This document shows positions 10,936 through 21,570 of a DNA stretch of 64,000 nucleotides, piece after piece. The notes beneath the pieces were generated by a model. It was not told where the DNA came from, searched no databases, and saw only the letters and a list, made by a program, of their open reading frames with translations. The number at the start of each line of letters is the position of its first letter. The first letter of the stretch is position 1. This DNA comes from Anthoceros angustus (lineage: Eukaryota; Streptophyta; Anthocerotopsida; Anthocerotales; Anthocerotaceae), in assembly GCA_010909165.1 (NCBI GenBank), contig VJWM01000063.1:1116001-1180000 (forward strand), written 5' to 3'. A program made the translations under genes and the position numbers.

Positions 10936-12703
10936 TTACCAAACGCCACCACCACGGCCGCTTCCACCTTTGCTGCGACTTCTAAGCGCGTAGGGCAACT
11001 GGGCATTGGTGCCCACGCTCAAATCCGGGTACAGTGGTTGATCAGGTCGGTCGACCTGTTCCACAACATCATAATCCAGATCTTCCTCTTCCTGTACGAC
11101 GGCCCTCGGCCGAGGCATGGCTGGTGCAGTGGGTGTCGGAGAAGGATATGAGGGAGGTGGTGGCGATGGCGGCATATGCTGTGGGGGCTGTTGCCGCAAT
11201 GGGGCCTGCATATGTTGTCACAAGGAGAATATCATGCCAATGAATTTCACTGTGGATCAGAAGCAGATGCTGACAGTGCGAGGATCAAAGAGAAAAAACA
11301 CACAAAAAAATGTTGCTACCAAGTGGAAGAGAAAGAATTAGGCCCGATACAGAATTTTTTGATTCTCATTGGAATTCACTCGATGCAACACCTTGCGTGC
11401 CTCACTGCCTACCTTGCCAGAACTTGACCGAGATGGTGGGGGAGGAGGCCTTTGAGGCACTGCCTGCATGCCAAATGACAATACAGCATACTTAGGTCAA
11501 TGAAGAAGATTCCTCTTGAGAAACTGTGATGCCAGCACTAGCTCAACTTGGCCTAATCAACTCACAGCACTGTGCACATGACTCTCTAGCACATGCGATG
11601 CATCTCCTAAAAGGATATCAGTCTGCTGAAGAGAAGAGCACCTGGGAGCGCTGAGGCCTGGCTGACTGGGAAGCAACATACTGCAGAACCTCAAGGAACC
11701 TGGCCTGAAAGTAGGTGGAACCCGTCTGCCAGTAGTGAAACATCCAATCACCAGCTCTTGTCCTGAACTCATTCAAATTACGGTCGATCTCTGTCTCATG
11801 TTTAGCCACGAAGGGCTTGAGAAACGTTGTATAAACATACGTTGTCCCCTGAACACCAGAACAACAAGTGAGGTCAATTGCTTAGGTTCAAACTAGTGTC
11901 GTACCTAGCCACAAAGGGCTTCAGGTAAACTTCATAGATAGTGTACGCTCCCTGAACATCAAACCAAAGCAAAAGGAAAGACTTAGCAAGAATAGGATAA
12001 GAGGCATGGCTTGCGATAGTGGCATGCACTGGTGCTCAGATCAAGGAGTAGACTGGAGAGCGCCATACCCTAGTCTTGGGGTACCATAGATAAATGATGA
12101 AGGCAAGCTTAGCCTCACTGTACATAGGGACCCTGGCACAGAAATGAGAACATCTCAGCCACATTCAACCTTCAGCAAACGTTTGCTTCAGATTCCTGTG
12201 CAAGGCCAAGCTGATCAGCCTGTCTTCGTAACAACATTCTAGTCCTAGGTGGATAGACAGTGCACAACTATGGCATACCATGAAATGAGAGCATCACCAA
12301 CCCTTTCTAGCACCGTGACCATAGCTAAAATCATCCTGCAACCAGCCCAAAAAACCAGCATCACATTAGTCAACACAAGTGTGAGGTTATGTAGCCAGCA
12401 CACTTCCTGCCCTACTCTAGAGTGTCCAACATGCAGACCCTACCCCGCTGTCAATCACTGAAAAGTGGCAAAGGGGATCCCTGTACCAGTATTGACACCA
12501 GAAGCGCAGATTGTCCACATCAGGCCTATTTCTTTCCACAGACTTGAAACACTCGTACGCAGGATATACATATCCAAGCACCATGCTGCACCAACGACAA
12601 CGAAGTGAGTTGCAAGAGCTTGGACACCGTTCAGCCGCACATGAAACACAGTAATGCCCCTCAAAACTTACATGATCGCCCGGGTAATGAAGGACCCCAC
12701 CAT
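10936..12703 (-). CDS. HVA22-like (TB2/DP1/REEP family) protein, 7 exons
   Basis: Membrane-shaping protein of the ER, of the HVA22 i/j/k type with a long C-terminal tail. Exons on the minus strand are 12703-12672, 12585-12487, 12335-12279, 12132-12069, 11848-11642, 11463-11413 and 11205-10936, and the frame closes to 259 residues. The start MVGSFITRAI matches the family, followed by YVYPAYECFKSVERNRPD, FWCQYW, VLERVGDALISW, KLAFIIYLWYPKTR and the diagnostic FVAKHETEIDRNLNEFRTRA. Hydrophobic hairpins fall at about residues 8-20 and 40-85. The tail is proline-rich, then acidic (VVQEEEDLDYDVVEQ), and ends RSRSKGGSGRGGGVW. A telo-box sits 215 bp upstream. Fragments occur at 9.6 and 19.4 kb. Splice sites are my reading. 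Confidence 0.9.
11905..11951 (-). other. Decayed duplicate exon inside the HVA22 gene
   Basis: Between HVA22 exons 4 and 5 there is a second copy of the start of exon 5. It has its own acceptor (CAG|GGA) and reads GAYTIYEVYLKPFVA, next to GTTYVYTTFLKPFVA in the real exon. A donor (AG|GTACGA) follows after 47 bp. Splicing it to the real exon would shift the frame, so it looks like a dead tandem exon or a poison exon. Confidence 0.6.
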
Positions 12704-13853
12704 GGCTGTTCCTTCAAACCACAACAGGACTCGGTCCCGCAGCGACTCCTCGGAATCCGTTTTCGGAATTTACGCCCTGACCCAAACCACACCGTGAGAA
12801 AGCACGAATGCGAAGCACTCGCTTGGCAGAAACACAGCAACATGAACCATGCACTCGCCCGGATACTAAAGCAAGGCCCGGCTTCACCCGTCTACAATGC
12901 ATCTGCGAAAGGTGCAGAAACCCTAAACTGGTGCAAAATCAGTCTTCTCCGTGCCCGAACTTCGCAAACACTAAAATCCTCAGACCGTATCCATGCCATA
13001 GCCTTCGCCATTGCAATGCGCGCACCCACGCACTCACGTCGAATACCACACTTGTAAAAAGGAAACGACACCAATCTGAGCCCTGACAACCACCAGCACC
13101 GCGCATCCTCTTTACTGCACCTACCTACCTTAATCCTAATATAAGCGTCCCGTCACACTCTCCCCTCCAGACGCACGGCACCTTCAACCAAGCCGGCACC
13201 AGCACAGCGCGGATCAGCCCTGTCCGCGTGCACAATCCCACCAGCTCCAGCTTCTTCCTCCGACACTTGGGAAGCGATAGCACCACGCACATCAATTGGC
13301 TCCAGCCATCGCTTGCTCCTCCCGCATCCGCGGCCGGTCTCCAAGACCTGGAGCGCAGATCCTGCCGCAACCCACGGCCGCCATCGCGTGCAGGATTCGA
13401 TCCCCCGTCGCACGCTAGCCGGCGAGAACACTGAACGTACCGTCAGTGGGCGCGTTTTTTTTTATCAACCGAGACGCGGGAGAGCCAGCAGCAGCAGGGT
13501 TTGCCTTCCCAGGAAGATGAACGCCAAGCATTACATTCGAAAGCGCAGCGAGCGAGGAGAGCGCGTCGGTTTGCCCTTCCCCCGGCACGGCGCTCCACCG
13601 GCTGCTCGCACCCGTTTTCCCGGTTATCCGGTCACTTTCCGGTCACCATGCGGAATCAGGCCCCATTTGGCAAGCGTGGATAGAAACCCTAATCGCTGCC
13701 CTACGCACGGTGACGCTGCCTGACGGCGAAACGGAAAAGGCATGTCGCGGTCGAGTTTCGCCAGGGTATAGCCGCGTGGATAGACCCCGTCTTCTTCCGT
13801 TTGGTAGCGCTTCAGCGTTTTGGCGTCGACGGGAAAGAGATCTGGCTGCAGCC
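12704..13853. promoter_or_regulatory. Divergent HVA22/GlyRS promoter region with two telo-boxes
   Basis: Gene-free region between the two start codons. AAACCCTAAA lies at 12918-12927 and AAACCCTAA at 13684-13692, 170 bp before the GlyRS start. The frame in front of the GlyRS ATG is open from an ATG at 13710. Nothing else recognised. Confidence 0.5.
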
Positions 13854-16394
13854 ATGGCGGCAGCGGGCAAGCTGGAGGGTCTTAGCGCTGAGAAGTTCCG
13901 GGCGGAGCTGCAGAACACGCTGGAGAGGCACAAGTTTACCATTCCCGCATTCAGCATCTACGGCGGGGTGGCCGGGCTGTATGACTACGGGCCGCCGGCC
14001 TGCGCAATTGAGCAGAACGTGTTATCGTTTTGGAGGCAGGTAGGTAAGGCGGGGTTGAAGACAGGACGTTTGGAGGATTTGATGTTGTGGTGGAGATTTT
14101 GACGATGGTCTGGTGAGTGATGTGCAGCACTTTGTGTTGGAGGAGAATATGCTGGAAGTGCGGTGCACCTGCGTCACTCCGGAGCCTGTGCTCAAGGCGT
14201 CGGGTCACGTGGACAAGTTCACTGACCTAATGGTTAAGGATTTGACCACGGGTGAGTGCTTCAGAGCGGATCACCTCGTGAAGGACGATATCAATTTGAA
14301 GTTGGCGCAGGGTGCTGGTCTGGACGAGGCGGCGAAGCAGGATTTGAAGCATACGCTTGCTGTTCTGGATAATTTAAGTGCCGACGAGCTCGGGGCCAAG
14401 TTGAAGGAACTCGGCATCAAGTCGCCGAACAACAAGAATGCCTTGTCGGATCCCTACCCGTTTAATCTCATGTTTGCTACTTCAATTGGACCGGCTGGCA
14501 ACGCTCCAGGGTATGTGAACATGCATGCCGGTCTGCATTTGGATTTTGGTTCTGGGCCAGAATTGGCTATTCAGGTGGTGTCTTGTGGTGCAGTTATCTG
14601 CGTCCGGAGACTGCGCAAGGCATTTTTGTGAATTTCAAGCATCTGTATTACCACAATGGCAACAAGCTGCCGTTTGCAGCTGCACAGATCGGGCTTGCTT
14701 TCAGGAACGAGGTATAGGCGGTGCTCGAGAGTGGTGACGATCAGTCACACGGTCTGGAAGCTTGCCAGCGTCGCTAAGTAGCTGAGTTTCGACCGTTCGC
14801 TTTTGCAGATATCTCCTCGGCAGGGCCTGTTACGGGTTCGTGAGTTTCTGATGGCAGAAATTGAGCACTTTGTGGACCCTGAGGACAAATCACACCCAAA
14901 ATTTGGGGAGGTAGCGGATTTGGAGTTCCTCTTGTACCCTCAGAAACAGCAAACTACTGGGGGAGATCCAGTGAAGAAGCATCTGGGGGATGCTGTTGCA
15001 AAGGTATCAATCCCAGCTCTCTGTCTGCTGAACCTCTGTTGGCGAGTGTTGTTCGGTTGTTATTTCTCTCTCTGTTGTTCCTTGGCTGCTGACTGTATCG
15101 TCAGTTGGTGTGGTTCACAGGGAACAATTAACAACCAAACGCTCGGCTATTTTATTGGGAGAACCTACCTCTTTCTGACTGGTCTTGGGATCCAAACTGA
15201 TCGTCTTCGTTTCAGACAACATCTACCAAATGAGATGGCACACTATGCAGAGGACTGCTGGGATGCAGAAATACATTGCTCTTATGGCTGGATAGAGTGT
15301 GTGGGTATAGCAGACCGGTCTGCTTATGACCTGAAAGCCCATGCGGTAAGGGTGCATCCTTCGTGCTCACGCCTCTCACACCATGTGTAGTTGGCAGATC
15401 TGAAAACTTGTCTCATCCTTGAGAGATCCCGTTATTGGCAGGAAAAGAGCAACGAGAAGTTGAATGCATATGCGAAGTATGCCACACCGAAGGAGGTTGA
15501 GGTATAGTGTCTTCATCCTTCCCTTGCCCTGGAGGCTTGGTTTCTGATTGTGTGATGTATCTGACTCAAATGTACGGCTGTCCAGATAGTCAAGCTTGAT
15601 CCCAACAGAAAAGAGGTTGGCAAGACATTCAAGAAAGAGCAAGCCCTTGTACTGCAAGCTCTTGAGGTTTGTGCTCGACTTGCTCAAGCTTCAAGTGTCC
15701 ATGATGTGCACTTCTAATGGTTCCAATCCAACAGGCTTTGACAGAAGCGGAAAAGCTTCAACTGAAGGGGAAACTTGAATCTGAGGGTACAGCACCCTTG
15801 ACAGTCTGTTCATCAAATCAGACTTTCACGATCACTAAAGAGATGGTTACTATCAACAAGGTTTTGACCACTGAGTCTGGAAGGAGCTTTACTCCCCATG
15901 TCATTGAGCCATCCTTTGGGATAGGCCGAATCATCTACTGCCTGTTTGAGCACAGCTTCGACACCCGACCCAGCAAGGGAGGAGATGAGCAGTTCAACTT
16001 CTTCCGCTTCCTTCCTTTGGTTGCTCCCATCAAGTGTACAGTGTTTCCTTTGGTCCAAAATGCAGGGCTTGTCGAGCGGGCAGGGAAAATTGCCCGCTCA
16101 TTGACCAAAGCTGGTGTTGTTGGCAAGATCGACACAACTGGGACGTCGATTGGGAAGAGGTATGCCCGAACAGATGAAATTGGTGTGCCCTATGCCATTA
16201 CAGTGGATCTGGAGTCGGCAACAACAGTGACTCTGAGGGACAGGGACTCGAGATCACAGGTGCGTGTCCCCGAGGAGGAAGTTGCAGGTATCCTCCGCGA
16301 GGCTTCGGATGGAAGGCTTACATGGTCGAAGATACAGACCCTGTTCCCAATTGTTACTGCTAGGGCTGCAGAAGAGACAGTCGTCGAGGTGTAG
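13854..16394 (+). CDS. Glycyl-tRNA synthetase, eukaryotic dimeric type, 8 exons
   Basis: Class II synthetase that charges tRNA-Gly. Exons are 13854-14039, 14128-14510, 14594-14711, 14809-15003, 15121-15345, 15391-15501, 15586-15666 and 15735-16394, and the frame closes to 652 residues. Visible are [20 protein letters not shown], the start of the catalytic core, then [38 protein letters not shown] (motif 2 region), [38 protein letters not shown] (motif 3) and the anticodon-binding domain with [14 protein letters not shown] and [14 protein letters not shown]. No WHEP domain is present. The frame is open 48 codons upstream to an ATG at 13710, with an arginine-rich stretch that could be an organelle presequence. 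An inverted partial copy lies at 8.2-9.6 kb. Confidence 0.95.
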
Positions 16395-16865
16395 GCGGTG
16401 TGCAAAGCAGCCGTCGAGACTGTCGTCTGTCACAGACAGGAGTGCATTTTCACCCCTTCCACCATCCAAGGTGACAAGTTTTAGCAGAGTTCTCCCTCTC
16501 CCGAGAAAGCAGGAACAATCCATGTCTCTCTCGTCTGAAGGAACTCCACTCGGCGAGATAACATTTCATAAAAAAACATTTCGAAAACTACACAAGTCCA
16601 CTAGGCCAAGGACACCACCGTTTCATTCTCCTCACGTGACGATGTTCGTGCACATGGAGTTGAGTACGTGGACGCGTCCCCCGACACAGCCGCTTTGCAC
16701 TAAAAATTGTGCGAGTGTTTTGTCCGATGTTTCTTGTTGAGAGCACCACACTCAGCATCCAGTCCGTAGCCCCGCGACTAAAGAATGAAGAGTGATTTCT
16801 GACTCGCCAGGGTACCCGATAGGTTAAGCGGGTCGTGGCTCGGGGCCCTATACTGTATGTACATA
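16395..16865 (+). other. GlyRS 3' flank
   Basis: No gene recognised; open frames here lack homology. Confidence 0.4.
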
Positions 16866-17398
16866 CAGTCCACCCCCCCTAATTGGGACTGGTTCGGAGT
16901 GCCTTTAGAGGTCCCATTAAGGGAAGTGTCCCGATTGTATTTTCCCTATTTAAAAATAATAAAAATATTATAAACTTAAAAAAAATCAAAACCTAAAAAA
17001 AGAAAATTTAAATTTGGATTGATAGGTTTCACTAAAAATAACTTTTAACAGTTCTTTATATAGTTGTTTGAAAGCTAGCACTCTCTCTAAGCGACATCAA
17101 AACCTCTATCTATCATAAAGGAAAAAGCTTAGCTTAAGAGTCTTCAATCACACCTAAAAGTCTATTGTGCTCTCAAATAATAGATTCTTTTTTCTTTCTT
17201 TTTTTAAATTTTTTTAAATAGAAATAGAAATCCCATTTAGGAAGGCGAAACTAACATGAATGTATGTTTTAAAAGGTCCCAATTATCATTTAGGGAAAAG
17301 TCCCATTTATTACATTGTAAACTAAAGGGAGTAGGATGGGAGGTCCCATTTAGAGAGGAATCCCATTTATAGAATTCCCAATTAGGGGGGGCCGACTG
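16866..17398. mobile_element. Pogo/Tc1-mariner-like MITE, about 533 bp
   Basis: A strongly AT-rich block in GC-balanced surroundings. Its ends are inverted repeats: CAGTC-CA-CCCCCCC-TAATTGGGA at 16866 and the same with GG for CA, reversed, ending at 17398 (21 of 23 positions match). The element is bounded on both sides by TA, the target duplication of this superfamily, and starts with CAGT, as pogo-type ends do. TCCCATTTAG-like subterminal motifs recur inside. No transposase frame, so it is non-autonomous. Confidence 0.75.
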
Positions 17399-17801
17399 TA
17401 CGTATGTGCCTGCGTTGACCCAGCTGCTCCCTAGATAGCATGGTTGACGAGAACCCCTGGCATGAAACTACTAGGTCAGCGCCGAAGAGAATAATCATCG
17501 TGTAGGGGAATAAACATCGTCACGGCCGAAATAGAATAAACATGGTGTGGGGACTGCCGTAGTGTCCGAAAGGAAGCCATACACGCGCGACGTCAGCAAC
17601 TTGCCGTGAAAGAGAAGCCTCCTTGCAGGCCGGCAGCCGCTATAGCTGCTCTTTCCTATAAGTTGAAGTTCTTGCATGCACCCTTGCACTGCGGATTGTG
17701 AATGCAAACACTGCAACCAGCTGTATCTTGCTCCAGCTCCAGCTCCAGCTCCAGCTCCAGCTCCGTCCTCGAGATCGACCTCCGTCCTCGACTCCTCTGT
17801 C
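17399..17801. other. Upstream region of the second small His-rich gene, with CTCCAG microsatellite
   Basis: From about 17575 this matches the region upstream of copy 1 at 5.9 kb, including CACGCGCGACGTCA and CACTGCGGATTGTGAATGC. A CTCCAG hexamer microsatellite of about six units at 17729-17763 is absent from copy 1 and changes the frame of the upstream ATG. This supports the later start shared by both copies. Confidence 0.5.
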
Positions 17802-18029
17802 ATGGCACACCGCGGCCGGCTTGTGGCCACCAAGACACTCAGGCTGATCCAGCCACACCACGATGCCAACTACTTCGTCACTCATCATCATGCGGATGCG
17901 CTCCACCACGTCCACAAAGTCGCCAGACATCACCGCTTGTCAGTTAACGACATCACCAACGCCATGTCTGCTGGAATCACGCTGCTCGCTGCTCTCATCA
18001 CTCTCGGAGTAGCGGTGGCTGCGCTCTAG
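17802..18029 (+). CDS. Small histidine-rich protein with C-terminal membrane segment (copy 2)
   Basis: A 75-residue paralogue of the protein at 6110. Shared features are MAHR at the start, LIxPHxDANY, HADAxHHxHKVARHHxLS in the basic histidine-rich half, and a hydrophobic C-terminal segment (AGITLLAALITLGVAVAAL) reaching the last residue. An in-frame ATG at 17676 would add a cysteine-containing and (AP)n-rich leader coded by the CTCCAG repeat, which copy 1 lacks. Many changes between copies are conservative. Function unknown; a tail-anchored membrane protein is the best structural guess. Confidence 0.55.
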   Translation: MAHRGRLVATKTLRLIQPHHDANYFVTHHHADALHHVHKVARHHRLSVNDITNAMSAGITLLAALITLGVAVAAL

Positions 18030-18159
18030 CTGCACAGTAGCCCTCCGTTGGATGGGGTCCCGACCTCATCACCAGGTCTGTCCCTGGGGTTTTGTGAACA
18101 TCTGCTTTAGAATGAACTCGTCCTATGTGTCGGTTGCCTCTTTGTGATGCAGAGGTCTG

Positions 18160-18440
18160 TGGGGGAGGTGCTAGGAGGTGGAGGTCGCTGGCGCCTGCAC
18201 GTCAAAATAAACTTTGCAGCAAGCGCCTCTGCCAGACTGTAGTGTCACAAATGTGATCAAGCCCTGATGTACACAACATGCACAATGTGCATTGCGCATT
18301 GCGCATGCTGTAAATAATGGTTTACTTGTCTTCACTTTACTTGTGCGGTGTGGTGTGGTATGCTGGTTCCTGGTTCCTGGTTCCTGGTTCCTGGTTCCTA
18401 TGAGGCCTAGGGCCATTAGCACCAGTTCCGTCTGTCCTCA
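18160..18440 (+). repeat. Dispersed repeat with GGTTCCT microsatellite and TGCACAATG core
   Basis: Inverted counterpart of 7960-8155. Contains CTGCCAGACTGTAGTGTCAC, the ACATGCACAATGTGCATTGC core, and about five GGTTCCT heptamers at about 18364-18400. It starts within a GGTGGAGGTCGCTGGCGCC block that also occurs, inverted, at about 7405-7440. Confidence 0.65.
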
Positions 18441-18692
18441 GTCTGCAACAAAAAGAAGAACATTGCTTTCTGCTTACGCGTCGCAGCTGACACAATCAGA
18501 ACCCCCCTCTCGGACGGTAGGTCGGCCCTCCTGGGTATCACAGCTCGCAACTCAGGATGGCCCTGATTCTTGCAGAACACAAAACTCTCAGCACATATCA
18601 AAACTCCACTGGGCCCATCAAGTCCACCCGGAACCGTGACCAGCAAATAAGCACCATTATCAACCGGCTCTGACCACATGCGCACAACATGG
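18441..18692 (-). pseudogene. Internal fragment of SF3b3, inverted
   Basis: Minus-strand copy of SF3b3 bases 2170-2421, coding WSEPVDNGAYLLVTVPGG through AATRKQKAMFFFLLQTE with a few changes (VFYKNQ to VFCKNQ, HKQK to RKQK). No start or stop of its own. At about 18692 it is fused to a GPI fragment without spacer. Confidence 0.9.
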
Positions 18693-18960
18693 AACCACGC
18701 GACCCTGTCGTTTGAAGTGTGCATTTTATGAATCGCTACACTGTAATGTTAACAGTGTATGACACTGTAATGTTAACAACAAGGAATCTGAAAGAGGATG
18801 GATGCTTCACCTGATGAATCAACTGGTAAACTGTGCTGCCCATTGGTACCTGGTGCTCCAAAATCAATCTCACCACATTGGTAAGGACGCGTAACTCCTT
18901 CTATGTCGACCCCTTTACCATTGCTTTCCATGCTAGCCTGTAAACAAGTTGCACAAGGTG
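18693..18960 (-). pseudogene. Fragment of glucose-6-phosphate isomerase exons 17 and 18, inverted
   Basis: Matches 25375-25680 of the GPI gene: exon 17 ([20 protein letters not shown] to the NGQHS block), its introns and the first bases of exon 18. It keeps the ACACTGTAATGTTAACA intron text, here duplicated. Introns are retained, so this is a DNA-level copy. Confidence 0.9.
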
Positions 18961-19395
18961 AGGACCAAGCCAATCCACAGGACCTCCAAGGACCACAGTG
19001 GAACTGCACATCGGAGACGTGCAAATGATACTGCCAAGATTCGATGCCTGCTTGTGGGCAGCTACAATTACCGGTGGGGCCGGTTACTGGGGATTCGGGT
19101 TCGTCAGTGGCGGGAGACCGGTGCCCGCGCGCCGGAGGGACTGTGACACTCCCGCCCTCTGTCATGGTCCACTGATTTTTGACGCGGAAAGAAACGGCTT
19201 CTCATGCACTCCCTCCCCGATTCATACATGAATTCGATGTCCAAATTTTTTTGAGGGTGGAATGGGAGGAGGAAGCCGGGGGCATGGTGCCCGACCCTGG
19301 CCGGCCAAGAAACCGATTTTTCGCACAAGACTGGCCCGCATAGGCTTGAATACTGCCGGAACGGTCTGCAATGCACAAAATGCGGGAACCTCTGC
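18961..19395. other. Gene-free stretch
   Basis: No gene, repeat or conserved frame recognised. Confidence 0.35.
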
Positions 19396-19725
19396 CGGCT
19401 CCTAACTTGGATCCAATCACATCCAGAGATGGATGTTTCACTACTTCCACCTACTTTCAGGCTATGGTCCCAGGCAGCCAGGTGCTCTTCTCTTCGGCAG
19501 ATCAATATCCTTTTAGCAGATGATCTTGTACGCTTGATAGGTATCTGGTAGAGAGTTACGTGCACGGTGTTGCGGGTCGACTAGGCCAAGTTGAGCTCGT
19601 GCTGGCATCACAGTTTCTCAAAACAAATCTTCTTTATTGAACTAAGCATTTTCTGTTGTCATTTGGCATGCAGGCACTGCCTCGAACGCCACCTCCCCCA
19701 CCATCTCGGTCAAGAACGTGCTGGC
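19396..19725 (+). pseudogene. HVA22 fragment (parts of exons 5 and 6)
   Basis: Two blocks match HVA22 in plus orientation. The first, at about 19425-19530, corresponds to the FHYW..STYFQ part of exon 5 with its following intron start. The second, at about 19580-19720, corresponds to the end of intron 5 and exon 6 (TTTGGCATGCAG, then LPRTPPPPPSRS). A deletion removes the middle of exon 5. Confidence 0.8.
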
Positions 19726-19795
19726 ACCTCCGGCCGGCCGGCCTCATCTCCGTACATTGCAATCTTCAGAGCCAAGTGAAGTAGTCGTATGAAGT

Positions 19796-19837
19796 AGGCA
19801 TAAAAATCGAAGTGCTGGCACTTCGATTTTTATGCCT
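19796..19837. repeat. Perfect 20-bp inverted repeat with 2-nt loop
   Basis: The arm AGGCATAAAAATCGAAGTGC at 19796-19815 is followed by TG and its exact reverse complement at 19818-19837. It lies at the border between the HVA22 fragment and the NC/LRAT gene. Confidence 0.9.
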
Positions 19838-19952
19838 GGAGGAGTCTACGTCTCCGTCTCCGTCTCCGTCTCCGTCGCTCGGCGGTTTCTTGTTGCATCT
19901 TCTCCTCTGCCAGACTCTCTTCTCTGCCTCTCTCTGGCCAAGGAGCCTAGGT

Positions 19953-20896
19953 ATGAGACATGTCAAGGATTTGGTGCGGGGGATTTCCGACGAGCTTGGT
20001 GTTACGCACCACATCCATGAGGCTGATGTCACGCCGGGGCGTCACATCTACGTTTACCGCATCGCCTACACCTACTCGCACCACGGTAAGTTCACCCCTC
20101 CATCTCAAACTCAGACTCCAGCGCTAGCGCTTGCCATCAGGATTTAGAGACGTCGGCTTTCAAGCGTGAGCGAGTGGACTCGGAGTGATGAAGTCATTCA
20201 TTCGCATTTTCCTTTCATCTTCCAGTTGATGAACCAGTCAAGTTGGTGAGGTAGACTAGGCATGCATTGAACATTGATTTGTGGCACCGGTAGCAGGAAT
20301 TGCTGGACACACGGACTCCAACGGCATTCGCCAGGTGTACCATTTCCGGACCGACGTCGACAAGTTCAAGAAGAGAAGCAGCTGCAAGGGCAGCCAGGCG
20401 TGCGTGGAGGTGGGGCGCCGGGACGACCGCGAACCCCAGAGCGCGGTCATTCGTTCTTGCATTCACTGCTTCAGCCAAGGGGGCCGCCTGCACTACCACC
20501 GTTACGGCGTCGACGAAGAAGATTTCAACAGAAGCCGCTCAGGTACGTGACATATTATTGCCTTCGCTCTGGGCCGCAGATCTGGGCCTCAGCTGGGCCT
20601 GGCAATGCGATTATCATAATCGAATTGCCTTTGCCGCAGGCTCCTGCCACATGAGACCCTCTTCTCACTCAGATGTTGTGCTTGAACGAGCTCAAGCCAT
20701 GTTCCAGAATGGCTTCGGCCGCTACGATCTGTCAAAGCGCAACTGTGAGAACTTCGCCCTCTATTGCTCCACTGGAGAGAGGCTCCCAAGCAACCAGATA
20801 GAATTCTTGGGCGATTCCGCTGAATTCGTGTCCATTATCTTACCCAACCTCTCCGGGTCCGGGTCCGGCATCTCAGGCTACGGAGCCCGCCGGTAA
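19953..20896 (+). CDS. NC/LRAT-domain protein, 3 exons
   Basis: A plant NC-domain protein related to lecithin retinol acyltransferase-like and NlpC/P60-type enzymes; the plant substrate is unknown. Exons are 19953-20085, 20297-20542 and 20640-20896, 211 residues. Family features are PGRHIYVYRIAYTYSHHG, with the catalytic-type histidine pair split by intron 1, then GIAGH, VYHF, a central variable region, and the cysteine motif NCENFALYCSTGE near residue 170. The start at 19953 is the last ATG before the conserved part; an ATG at 19812 would add a (SP)n stretch coded by a TCTCCG microsatellite. It ends with a glycine/serine-rich tail. Confidence 0.85.
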
Positions 20897-21029
20897 CAGG
20901 TGCAAAAATAACTCTTAGTGCACTGGTGTTGTCTTTCAATAAAGTTCTTCTTTGATGTTGTTCACCAACCTGTGACTTAGAAGTTGGAGACTCTAGTGCT
21001 TCTTATAAATGTGTGTCCAATAGGCTGAA

Positions 21030-21445
21030 TGGACACATATTTATCAGATCATCGTGATTAAGCATCCTGCGCTTAGATAGGTACTTAGATGGGGTGCTTA
21101 AAGGGAGTGGATGCCATGGTGCAAGTAGCTTAGGCACACCATGGTACAAGTTGTTAAGTACCAAGTCCCATGACGGAAATCCGTCCTCAAGTGGACTTCA
21201 ATAAAATTCTTCTTCTTCTTCTTGACTTAGGCCAAGTGGATACACATTTATAAGAATGTCGTGGTTAAACATCCTGCGATTGGATGGTTAAACATCGTGT
21301 GATTGGATGGGTACTTAGATGGGGGTGCTTAGAGGAGTGGATGCCTTTGGTGCTAGTAGCTTCCGCACATTATGGTATAAGTTGTTAGAGTACCAAGTCC
21401 CATGAAGAAAATTTGTCCTTAGTGAACTTAAATAAAATTCTTCTT
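21030..21445 (+). repeat. Dispersed TTC-tailed repeat, two tandem copies
   Basis: Two copies of the repeat seen at 10255: about 21030-21225, then about 21230-21445. Each ends in AATAAAATTCTTCTTC. The first is closer to the 10.3-kb copy. They follow the 3' end of the NC/LRAT gene. Confidence 0.6.
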
Positions 21446-21570
21446 CTCCTTGTAATTCCTTTGAAACAAGTTCACTATCCTTGTTTCCACCTTGCATTCT
21501 ATGTAAGCCAATATGTTACAATTTCAACTTTATTTTCCCCACACAAGTCAAGCATCTACTAAAACATCGG

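Noticed and set aside
17676-17801. Longer N-terminus for the second small His-rich protein
   Set aside because: Coded by a CTCCAG microsatellite that is absent from copy 1.
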